DNA of 64,000 nucleotides from Chryseobacterium camelliae (lineage in GTDB: Bacteria > Bacteroidota > Bacteroidia > Flavobacteriales > Weeksellaceae). Below, piece after piece: positions 35,694 to 43,123 of this stretch. The stretch is taken from NCBI RefSeq assembly GCF_002770595.1, contig NZ_CP022986.1:1488001-1552000 (forward strand), written 5' to 3'. The translations under genes and the position numbers were made by a program. Every line of letters begins with the position of its first letter. The stretch's first letter is position 1. A model generated the notes under the pieces. The model did not search any database and was not told the DNA's origin. It saw only the letters and a list, made by a program, of their open reading frames with translations.

Positions 35694-36136
35694 AAAAATC
35701 AGCTAAAATGACGGATGTCATGCTTTTAAAAGCATTCAGCGAGAAAGGGCGGAATAATCACGAGGTAGCCATTATCCCCCTTTGGGGGGACTGGCTACAA
35801 AAGTCAGTGGAGACAACAGACCTGCTCGAACTGCTGAACGTGGAATCCTTTTCGGGCTACATCGCCCGAAAAGATCACGGCATTTCTTTCCTGCTGTGCA
35901 GGACAGCTAAAATACCATTCTACGAGCAGTGGCTCGATGGAAATGAAATTGCTTTCTTGGAAGCTCAGGCAAGCGAAATAGAACAGCTATGCAGGCATTT
36001 TGACTGCATCAAAAGTGACAGCCTTCGGGTGCATCCGAGCGGGATGGCAAATTATGAAGCATTTGAGGACATGAAATTCAGAACGGTTGATTTCGACCTC
36101 AGACTGATACAGGAAATACTAACCTCAAAAAATTAA
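35690..36136 (+). CDS. small element protein (148 aa)
   Basis: Encodes 148 residues starting MKKSAKMTDVMLLKAFSEKG, with HEVAIIPLWGDWLQKS and FLLCRTAKIPFYEQWLDGNE. Likely cytoplasmic. No family recognised. It overlaps the preceding stop by 4 bases (ATGA junction) and the next gene begins 5 bp downstream, so it is part of the maintenance operon. Confidence 0.6.
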   Translation: MKKSAKMTDVMLLKAFSEKGRNNHEVAIIPLWGDWLQKSVETTDLLELLNVESFSGYIARKDHGISFLLCRTAKIPFYEQWLDGNEIAFLEAQASEIEQLCRHFDCIKSDSLRVHPSGMANYEAFEDMKFRTVDFDLRLIQEILTSKN

Positions 36137-36141
36137 ACATC

Positions 36142-36489
36142 ATGACACGATCAAACTTACATATCACCTTATCAAACGGAAAGCAGGTTATCTGTGTTGC
36201 CGATAGTTCGAGCGCACCCGAACAGGGCTACATCGTAGAGCAATTACTCATCCCCCTACTCAGCTTAAACAACAGTCATAGCGAAATTGAACTGCTTAAA
36301 AAACACTGTACAATGGACGAGAGGCGAGCCAATGCAGATTACCGCTATTATATCAATTTGGTAGATAAAGAGGTAACCATGTTCGAGGAACATTTTAATT
36401 ACACTACGGAGAAGTTCAGAAAAGGGAAAGAGATAACGCAACGCTATACAAGCTACGTAGAAAATCTAAATACCAAAGATCATGAATAG
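36142..36489 (+). CDS. small element protein (115 aa)
   Basis: Encodes 115 residues starting MTRSNLHITLSNGKQVICV. The N-terminal half is beta-rich and the C-terminus is charged and helical (EEHFNYTTEKFRKGKE). No recognised motif. It overlaps the next gene by 8 bases. Operon position is the only context. Confidence 0.6.
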   Translation: MTRSNLHITLSNGKQVICVADSSSAPEQGYIVEQLLIPLLSLNNSHSEIELLKKHCTMDERRANADYRYYINLVDKEVTMFEEHFNYTTEKFRKGKEITQRYTSYVENLNTKDHE

Positions 36490-36715
36490 TCAAACTGATA
36501 CTGAACCGCAAGCATTACACACAGTTGCTGAAATGCTGATGCAATTCGGACTTCTTCACGTTCTGAACATTCGCCAAGAAGACCGGAAACAACTTCAAAT
36601 GGTTAGGGAATGCCTTGAAAAAATAATCCATGACAACGGCTTCCGCATGAACTACGACAGGAATATAAAAAACAATCTCATAAAAATTAAAAATGGAAAC
36701 ACTGGCAAAATATAA
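36482..36715 (+). CDS. small element protein (77 aa)
   Basis: Encodes 77 residues starting MNSQTDTEPQALHTVAEML. The middle (DRKQLQMVRECLEKIIHDN) is helical. Basic C-terminus (NNLIKIKNGNTGKI). It overlaps the previous gene by 8 bases and the next by 23. No recognised domain. Confidence 0.55.
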   Translation: MNSQTDTEPQALHTVAEMLMQFGLLHVLNIRQEDRKQLQMVRECLEKIIHDNGFRMNYDRNIKNNLIKIKNGNTGKI

Positions 36716-37061
36716 GTTCGCAGACTGGCTCTATAACAGGTTTGTGGAAAATTACAAAAATCAGAACATTGCCGAAGCATTTACCTTCTTGGATATTCTT
36801 TCACGGTATCAGATGTTCGCAATGGAAGTGCGTAAACTTTCCGATCAGCGCAGGCATATCAAAGAACTATATCGGGATATTCAAAAGGCACTAAAAAATG
36901 GAACGGCACATAAACTATTTCTCACAGGCGAGGAAGGAGCAGCACAATTTAAAAGGGAAATGAAAGCCTATGAAAATTACCTGCGGGAACAAGGCTTTTC
37001 AGAATCCTATATCACAGAATGCGTAAGCGATAAAGCAATGAACTATTATGGAAACAGCTAA
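36693..37061 (+). CDS. small element protein (122 aa)
   Basis: Encodes 122 residues starting METLAKYKFADWLYNRFVENY. A helical coiled-coil-like stretch (VRKLSDQRRHIKELYRDIQKALKN) precedes a C-terminus with FKREMKAYENYLREQGF. No signal peptide. Its stop overlaps the following PRTRC gene by 14 bases. It may be a partner of the PRTRC proteins, but this is only positional. Confidence 0.6.
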   Translation: METLAKYKFADWLYNRFVENYKNQNIAEAFTFLDILSRYQMFAMEVRKLSDQRRHIKELYRDIQKALKNGTAHKLFLTGEEGAAQFKREMKAYENYLREQGFSESYITECVSDKAMNYYGNS

Positions 37062-37602
37062 TTTTTTCAGACAGATTGCGAAAATGGACATTAACAGCAA
37101 ATTGACGCTATCCATTACAAAGGCAACAGAAAGCACGATACTCGTATCTATCTTGATTGAAAACGACAGTTGCGGGGACAAAGCGAAGAATATCATTCCC
37201 CCTTTTAACCTGAAAGGAAGCCCCGAAGAACTGGACAGCGGATTCTTTGAACACATCAAAAAGCCAGTTCAGATGGCAGACGGACTGATTTCAAATATGC
37301 AGAACTTTCTTAAAGGTCTGGAGACGGCTCAGGCGAGTTCCGCAATGGAAAAACAGAAATCAGACAAAGAAAAGGCTAAGGGCAAAAAATACGGCGAAGC
37401 AGTCCAAAAAGCCGATGCCCTCGCTAATGCAGGTAAATACAAGGAAGCTTGGTCTGCTCTGCCAAAAGTCGCGGAATATCCTGAGCATAAAGAAGAAATC
37501 AGAAAAAAACAGGACAGCTACGAAAAACAGTTTGTCCCCGATCTCTGGTCAGCTTCGGAGCCAAAAGCAGAACAGCCCGAACAACAGGAGTTTAACCCTT
37601 AA
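37048..37602 (+). CDS. PRTRC system protein E
   Basis: A 184-residue protein starting METANFFRQIAKMDINSK, with SKLTLSITKATESTILVSIL and IIPPFNLKGSPEELDSGFFE. These match the PRTRC protein E pattern. A Lys/Glu/Ala-rich linker follows (QKSDKEKAKGKKYGEAV). PRTRC is a conserved plasmid/ICE gene cluster of ParB-related, ThiF-related and triple-C proteins of unknown overall role. Protein C follows 11 bp downstream. No membrane segment. Confidence 0.75.
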   Translation: METANFFRQIAKMDINSKLTLSITKATESTILVSILIENDSCGDKAKNIIPPFNLKGSPEELDSGFFEHIKKPVQMADGLISNMQNFLKGLETAQASSAMEKQKSDKEKAKGKKYGEAVQKADALANAGKYKEAWSALPKVAEYPEHKEEIRKKQDSYEKQFVPDLWSASEPKAEQPEQQEFNP

Positions 37603-37613
37603 AATACAATATT

Positions 37614-37832
37614 ATGTTAGTAGCAACAACACTTCAGCGGGTATTTATCCTCAAAGAAAAAGAACAGGAGATCAGGCTTGATGATCCTGAACCGAAATGG
37701 AATCTACAGGCGGTACTCAATTTTTATTCGAGCAACTACCCTGCCCTGACCACAGCGAAAATTTCACGTCCGACAATCGTTGACGATATCGTAGAATATC
37801 GCTTCGAGACGGTAATCGGAACAAAAGGTTAA
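37614..37832 (+). CDS. PRTRC system protein C
   Basis: A 72-residue protein starting MLVATTLQRVFILKEKEQEI, with LDDPEPKWNLQAVLNFYSSN and IVDDIVEYRFETVIGTKG. This is the short PRTRC C pattern. Position right after protein E fits the family's gene order. Small, beta-rich, cytoplasmic. Its biochemical role is unknown. Confidence 0.85.
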   Translation: MLVATTLQRVFILKEKEQEIRLDDPEPKWNLQAVLNFYSSNYPALTTAKISRPTIVDDIVEYRFETVIGTKG

Positions 37833-37849
37833 TCCAAAATTCAAAACCC

Positions 37850-39010
37850 ATGAACCATGCAACAAAAATATCCGCAGACGGTAAAACTTCCTACTCTCGA
37901 AAGCCAGTCACAACTGCACCGCCAGTTGGGCGAGTTCACGAAATGGATGAAACGTCCAAAAGATGCAGGCGAACTCCGCAGGGACAGACGGCAGTCCGTA
38001 CCACCTGCGATGTTACCAATGCCTTTTTGAAAGTGCAATTCTATTCTAGGTTGCAGGAGCCTGAAATTGGAGAAAAACACCACAGTACCAAATTGGAGAG
38101 GGAATTTTATCAGTCCCTCTCCATGATCTCCAAAAAACTGAATATTTCGGTACAGGATTGTAAAAGCCTTCCGTTTCCGTACAACGTTTCTGAATCGCTC
38201 AAACATTTTAAAGAGCAACTTAAAATCCATACCAAGGACTGGAAAGAAATTAGGTTGGTCAACGATGGAACAAGTACATTTTTTGCTCGGGAAGACAGGT
38301 ATAATACAGGCTCAACATTATACTATATCCCTGTAATTCCGTTATATACGATCTTAAATAAAAGAAAGACAGCAAAATCCAGTAAATTGTTGATTTCGGT
38401 TTATGCATACATCTATCAGGTACTTGCTATACCCTATTATAAAAATGAAGACAGCTATCTGCACTCCATGTATGACATGCTTGAAAACTCCTATGCCGAA
38501 GAGGAAAAGGACGACAATTTTAACGATGAAAGTTCATTGGAGTTCAGTGATGCCGAGCTGATCGGTGACTATATCAAAGAAATAATTGCTGATAAAAAGC
38601 ATCTGCTGTCCTTTCAGAAACTCCTTTCCACCTTTGAACCAAAAAATAATTTTGAAAGTGATGTCCATCGGATTGCCAGTTCATTCTACGAACTTTATCA
38701 GACCTATCCAAATGTGCGTATAGACCGCAAATACTTCCCATTGCGATACAGGGAAATAACCGATGAATATGACCGTCCTGTCACATTGGACAACTATGTT
38801 TCATTCTGCGCATCTATAACAGGAAATCTATTTGAAACACTCTGCGACTTCGTAAACAATGACTTGCAGGAATGTTCCGAAGTAGATGAACCAACACGTT
38901 TTTTACCCATTGACAACAGAAAAATTGAAAACAACAATTTCGATTTTGAAACCAAGGTTTTTGATTCCATCGACAACCTTATCAGACTTTGGCAGGAACA
39001 TAATTTTTAA
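37850..39010 (+). CDS. PRTRC-cluster protein (386 aa frame; start uncertain)
   Basis: The clear part begins near TTCDVTNAFLKVQFYSRLQ and continues through MISKKLNISVQDCK (ATG at 38123), YYIPVIPLYTILNKRKT and a Glu/Asp-rich middle, with LEFSDAELIGDYIKEI. Residues 1-58 read Pro/Arg/Thr-rich and overlap the 57-residue ORF, so the annotated ATG at 37850 may be too far upstream. Cytoplasmic. Its place between proteins C and B suggests the position of PRTRC protein F or a local substitute, but I cannot confirm homology. Confidence 0.6.
   Translation: MNHATKISADGKTSYSRKPVTTAPPVGRVHEMDETSKRCRRTPQGQTAVRTTCDVTNAFLKVQFYSRLQEPEIGEKHHSTKLEREFYQSLSMISKKLNISVQDCKSLPFPYNVSESLKHFKEQLKIHTKDWKEIRLVNDGTSTFFAREDRYNTGSTLYYIPVIPLYTILNKRKTAKSSKLLISVYAYIYQVLAIPYYKNEDSYLHSMYDMLENSYAEEEKDDNFNDESSLEFSDAELIGDYIKEIIADKKHLLSFQKLLSTFEPKNNFESDVHRIASSFYELYQTYPNVRIDRKYFPLRYREITDEYDRPVTLDNYVSFCASITGNLFETLCDFVNNDLQECSEVDEPTRFLPIDNRKIENNNFDFETKVFDSIDNLIRLWQEHNF
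37857..38030 (+). CDS. 57-residue ORF overlapping the next PRTRC-cluster gene
   Basis: A short frame from ATG 37857 to TGA 38028 reads MQQKYPQTVKLPTL, then QSQLHRQLGEFTKWMKRP and a basic tail ending AMLPMPF. Its composition and codon use look coding, unlike the first 60 residues of the long frame through the same bases. Probably a real small gene in the PRTRC cluster, with the 386-residue protein starting later. Alternatively the two frames are both used. Confidence 0.5.
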   Translation: MQQKYPQTVKLPTLESQSQLHRQLGEFTKWMKRPKDAGELRRDRRQSVPPAMLPMPF

Positions 39011-39021
39011 CACTTGAAATC

Positions 39022-39729
39022 ATGGAAGATATTACAAACAGTTTTGGAACCTATTTTGACCCGATATGCGCACTGGTAATTTATCAGGGTAATAGCGGAT
39101 ATAATGAATCCTATGTCGAATACTTTGATATGGAAAATGGCGTGCCTGTCAATCCGCATCCCCTTTCAGTCATGGAAGGTCAAAGGCTATCCACGGCATT
39201 GCAGGTCAATGAGGAAAATCTGAACCTCCTTAAATCGGACGGAATCCTGCAAAGCAACCTGCTTTCCTTTGATGCAAAATTATCGACAATAGTCTGGTTT
39301 ACAAAAGCAGGATTTCGGGAACTTTTCTTTGATAAGAATCTCGGCATAAAGTCAGGTAAAGCGCATATTCCACCCTTGGTATGGATTGCAGACCGACAGA
39401 CACTACATCTGTATGCCCTTTCAACAAACAGAAAACCCACGCTCAACACCCCCCTCTATTATGCCCCATTTTTTAATGTCTATGAAAATGGATCGGTTTG
39501 CATGGGTACGGTAGATATTGCCACTACTGAAACAGGATCAGTCAATGAGCTGATGACATTGTGGGAGAATTACTTTTTCAACAGCTACTTTTCCCATCTG
39601 ATGGCTGACCATAATCCTGTTATCGGGAACTGCGTGATACTATGGGAAAATCTTGTAGGTACTGGAAAAACTTTTCCGAATGACAAGCTCGTAAAAACAG
39701 CTAAAAAACTTAAAAACATTCTGTTATGA
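39022..39729 (+). CDS. PRTRC system protein B
   Basis: A 235-residue protein starting MEDITNSFGTYFDPICALVIYQ, with STIVWFTKAGFRELFF, KAHIPPLVWIADRQTLHLYA and LYYAPFFNVYENGSVCMGT. This is the PRTRC B pattern. The ThiF gene start overlaps its stop by 4 bases. Cytoplasmic, role unknown. Confidence 0.85.
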   Translation: MEDITNSFGTYFDPICALVIYQGNSGYNESYVEYFDMENGVPVNPHPLSVMEGQRLSTALQVNEENLNLLKSDGILQSNLLSFDAKLSTIVWFTKAGFRELFFDKNLGIKSGKAHIPPLVWIADRQTLHLYALSTNRKPTLNTPLYYAPFFNVYENGSVCMGTVDIATTETGSVNELMTLWENYFFNSYFSHLMADHNPVIGNCVILWENLVGTGKTFPNDKLVKTAKKLKNILL

Positions 39730-40538
39730 GAACAGCCAAAACAAATATCCATTTTTTGGACAACTATCTTTTAAGCCCCACAAATCCGATTCGTGTACAT
39801 GTAATCGGTGCGGGCGGTACAGGCTCCAAGTTTATGACAGCGCTGATGGAAATCAATCACAGCCTGTTGGAACTTGAACACCCAGGACTGGACGTGCATC
39901 TTTGGGATGATGATATTATTACTGCTTCCAATATAGGAAGACAGCGTTTTGCAGAATCTGAAAAAGACCTTTATAAATCTCAGGCGATCATCAACCGTCT
40001 CAACCGATGGGCAGGTACAAACTGGAAAGCAGAAACAAGAAAATTCCAGCGTGAAGATAATGGCAATCTGCCAATGGGCGCAGGGGCATCGATTTACATA
40101 TCCTGTACAGATACCGTTACTTCACGGATCGAAATTGCTGAAATACTTAACAGTCTCGGTAAAGAATATGGTTTTCACAGGGACAAAGGACGTTATTGGT
40201 TAGACATGGGCAATACCAGATTTTCAGGACAGGGATTATTGTCCACTATCGGAAAGATAGAACAACCGACCTCAAAAAAATTTAAGACTTTTGAAAAACT
40301 GCCGTCAATCATTGAGGAGTATGGCGAAGTTATGCAAAACTCCGAGCAAAATGATGATACGCCAAGCTGTTCACTTGCTGAATCACTAGCCAGACAGGAT
40401 CTTTTCATTAACAGTACCATTGCACAATTGGGGGCCTCCCTTCTGTGGAACCTGCTGAAAAATGGAATGACAGAAAATCGGGGCTTTTTTCTGAATCTCC
40501 AAAATTTTAAATCTCAACCTATCGCAGTCGGCAGTTGA
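39726..40538 (+). CDS. PRTRC system ThiF-family protein
   Basis: A 270-residue E1-like adenylyltransferase-fold protein. The nucleotide loop is VHVIGAGGTGSKFMTAL, followed by LWDDDIITASNIGRQRF, GAGASIYISCTDTVTSRI and LSTIGKIEQPTSKKF. In PRTRC clusters the ThiF protein is expected to act with a JAB-fold protein A, which I do not see nearby. The stop lies inside the hairpin at 40529. This is the last gene of the operon begun at ssb. Confidence 0.85.
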   Translation: MRTAKTNIHFLDNYLLSPTNPIRVHVIGAGGTGSKFMTALMEINHSLLELEHPGLDVHLWDDDIITASNIGRQRFAESEKDLYKSQAIINRLNRWAGTNWKAETRKFQREDNGNLPMGAGASIYISCTDTVTSRIEIAEILNSLGKEYGFHRDKGRYWLDMGNTRFSGQGLLSTIGKIEQPTSKKFKTFEKLPSIIEEYGEVMQNSEQNDDTPSCSLAESLARQDLFINSTIAQLGASLLWNLLKNGMTENRGFFLNLQNFKSQPIAVGS

Positions 40539-40662
40539 AAAAACTGCCGGCGGCCAAAAGCCGTTGGCTTTTGGCGCAAAAATCGGCTGCAACGGCTTTC
40601 TCCATCTACTTATCCCCGCTTCGACAGCCGTTGCGGGTTATTTGTGGGATACACGGTATCCC
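40529..40662. repeat. hairpin cluster after the PRTRC operon
   Basis: Four palindromes lie in 134 bp: (A) CGGCAGTT/AACTGCCG, 40529-40549; (B) GCCAAAAGCC/GGCTTTTGGC, a perfect 10-bp stem with a 3-bp loop, 40553-40575; (C) GCAACGGCT 40589-40597 pairing AGCCGTTGC 40626-40634; (D) GGGATAC/GTATCCC, 40646-40662. The GC content is above the surroundings and no T-run follows, so it is not a simple terminator. It sits between the ThiF stop and the convergent 772-residue gene. Confidence 0.7.
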
Positions 40663-40693
40663 AGTGGCTTCGCAGATAAGTCTTCTAATAATT

Positions 40694-43012
40694 TTAATCT
40701 TGAGACTCATCTGAATCGTTATTGTTACCTCGTTTTTCGAGCGGCGTAACATCATTTAAAACGTTAGGAATTCCCTGTTCCCTGTATTCGGAGTAGACAC
40801 TGACCTGAATTACTTCTCTAGTATCTTTCCAAAGTATGACACTTAAAAAAGCTAATGCCATCTGAACTTTAAGGTCTTGATCACCAGCTTCACTATCTAA
40901 ACTCCATCTGTCTCTTGTGGAACGGTTTTCCGCTTTGTTGATATCTATGACCGAACCGTAAATCTTTAAATTTTCATTAATCAGTACAAGCTGTAATTCA
41001 TCGATTTCATTCTGCTGCAATACCCTATGTTCTATAGCGGGCAAATCCTCTTTTCGCAAAATAAAAAACAGATCTTGGGCGCCAAACTCTGTTGCTGGTA
41101 TAGCTATTATCTGATCTTTAAATCCACTACCGTCAATAATCTGCTGAACCTGATACTGTAGATTAACTCCAACAATCACCACCCCTGACTGTCCATTTAT
41201 CAATTTTGTTAATCCCGTAATGAGATCTTCCGGTTTAAGCAAATATCTTTTGGTTCTTGCAATTGCAAAAGAGTTTGGTATATACTTCCTTATACTTTCT
41301 CTCACCAAGGCCGAGGCTAAAAATGAATCAGAGTTCATATGAGGGATATCGCCTTCGGTGAATGCGGATTTGGAAATCAACATCGTACTACCGGAAACCG
41401 TTAGTTTTATTTTAGCTTTTTCGTGCTCTTCATCCGCTTCAATAAAGATCGGATTGTACTCTTCAAAAGCCTGTTGCAGAACAGCACTGGAAGCTTCATA
41501 AAAATGTTGGATCATCTGCGGTGAAAGCTCCGCCTGAAGTCTTTGCTGTCCAATTTCGTCGATTATATCTTGTCTTAATTTTACTAGAAATTCTCTCAAT
41601 TCTTGCTCTTTGGCTTCATCTACCTCATAATTCAAAGTTCTAAGTAGCTCAGAATTCTGCAAAACATCATTTAAGCATTTCTCAAAGAAAGTCGTCCGAT
41701 CAAGCCAGTTACCTAGCTCTATTATTTCATCGGGTAAATTTGGTGCGACTATAGTCTCCCGATACCGCTGAGATTGACCTATGAAAAATTGCCTGATGAA
41801 CAGGACTGCGATATAACAGCATATCCAATAACTCACCTGTCTTCTATTGCCGAGATTGTCAAGCTCGGGATAATAATATTTAAAGTCAATGGGTGCACCT
41901 ATATTTTTGAATTCATTTCCGAAATACTCGAACCACTGGAATATATCAGTCATTGTTCTTGGCAATAAAACATATCTTGGTGGCTGTGCTTGCGTGTATT
42001 CTAAAAAATACTTCAATACTTCATATTTGCCACGATAAAGCATAAGGCCTCCCAGCGCATAATGAAATTCAAGAAACCGCTGGCGTTCAAGATTCCTTCG
42101 TTTAATGTCCTCCGAATTGCTGATCACTCCCCCAGGTTCAATGTTTGCAATTATTAATCTTAATCGGTGATCATAATACTGATGTGAATGAGCCCAGAAC
42201 ATTTTGACCAACCGTGGAAAATCACAGATCGTATAAATATTCCACCATAGTGTCCTATATGTGTCATCGGATATGATGATCTCCTCAAAATCTTCACCGA
42301 GAAGCCATACTCCGCTGACAGCTCGATGCTCAATGCCCCGCAGTTTTCTGTTGTGAACCACTGTAGCTTCTTCATTGATCTTGTTGACCATAAAATAAAG
42401 ATCAACGGGATATACCAAAGCTTCATTTTTTGGATGCTTCCTTCTGATATTTGCAAATGTTTTGTAATAAAACTGCAGCAGTGTCTCCTGCAGGTGCTCG
42501 TCCTGCTTTTCTACTGCATAATAGGTGAGTTCATTGATAGCTTTTAGATAATATTGCCGCTTTTCATCATTTTCCGGAAGCTCATCATTTTTTCTGATAA
42601 TGTGACTTAATAACGCTGTAGATTTTCCATTAAAAAGACTGACTTTCTCTAACCATTTAAAGAACTTGACAGTTAACACTATCGTGAAAGCAAAAACAAG
42701 GAAATTTGCTGAATTATTGATAAACAAGTTATCCCAGCCGAAAGGCGGTTCCACTTTAAAAATTATAAACAAAAACGAAAAAAGGGTTGCGAAAAGAATG
42801 AGTTTAAATGTTGAGATTTTGAACTCCCTTCCTCTAATCGTAAAATTAAAAGGTTTTTGAGGATCTTCATAGTTGAATAAAGTTAAAAGATACTCGGATT
42901 GATATTTGTCGCCGATATTGGAGGTTTTATCCACAATTATGGGATATGCAATACCCAGGATCGCAATATCTATGGCTACACAAATTTCAACAATATTATC
43001 AATATTTATCAT
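40694..43012 (-). CDS. large membrane-anchored protein of unknown function (772 aa)
   Basis: Three to four hydrophobic segments near the N-terminus (about residues 8-30, 66-85 and 102-120) precede a long soluble region. The first helix, ICVAIDIAILGIAYPIIVD, contains a charged residue. The soluble part is helical (YYAVEKQDEHLQETLLQFYY, LFIRQFFIGQSQRYRETI) and ends in an acidic C-terminus. No catalytic motif recognised. Transcribed against the PRTRC operon, it converges on the hairpin cluster. Its nearest neighbour is the AraC-type regulator, so it is likely cargo. Confidence 0.6.
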   Translation of the reverse strand: MINIDNIVEICVAIDIAILGIAYPIIVDKTSNIGDKYQSEYLLTLFNYEDPQKPFNFTIRGREFKISTFKLILFATLFSFLFIIFKVEPPFGWDNLFINNSANFLVFAFTIVLTVKFFKWLEKVSLFNGKSTALLSHIIRKNDELPENDEKRQYYLKAINELTYYAVEKQDEHLQETLLQFYYKTFANIRRKHPKNEALVYPVDLYFMVNKINEEATVVHNRKLRGIEHRAVSGVWLLGEDFEEIIISDDTYRTLWWNIYTICDFPRLVKMFWAHSHQYYDHRLRLIIANIEPGGVISNSEDIKRRNLERQRFLEFHYALGGLMLYRGKYEVLKYFLEYTQAQPPRYVLLPRTMTDIFQWFEYFGNEFKNIGAPIDFKYYYPELDNLGNRRQVSYWICCYIAVLFIRQFFIGQSQRYRETIVAPNLPDEIIELGNWLDRTTFFEKCLNDVLQNSELLRTLNYEVDEAKEQELREFLVKLRQDIIDEIGQQRLQAELSPQMIQHFYEASSAVLQQAFEEYNPIFIEADEEHEKAKIKLTVSGSTMLISKSAFTEGDIPHMNSDSFLASALVRESIRKYIPNSFAIARTKRYLLKPEDLITGLTKLINGQSGVVIVGVNLQYQVQQIIDGSGFKDQIIAIPATEFGAQDLFFILRKEDLPAIEHRVLQQNEIDELQLVLINENLKIYGSVIDINKAENRSTRDRWSLDSEAGDQDLKVQMALAFLSVILWKDTREVIQVSVYSEYREQGIPNVLNDVTPLEKRGNNNDSDESQD

Positions 43013-43123
43013 AAAATCTATTTGGTCTTTAATTGGCTTCTTGCTAAAAATGAAAATATTAAAATTAATTCAGATATTTAGAAGACTTTTACGGTTTTCC
43101 GCAAGGATTGAAATAATAAATTA

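Noticed and set aside
40529..40662. Hairpin cluster as an origin of transfer
   Set aside because: No relaxase or nick-site consensus was found nearby, so naming it oriT would be unsupported.
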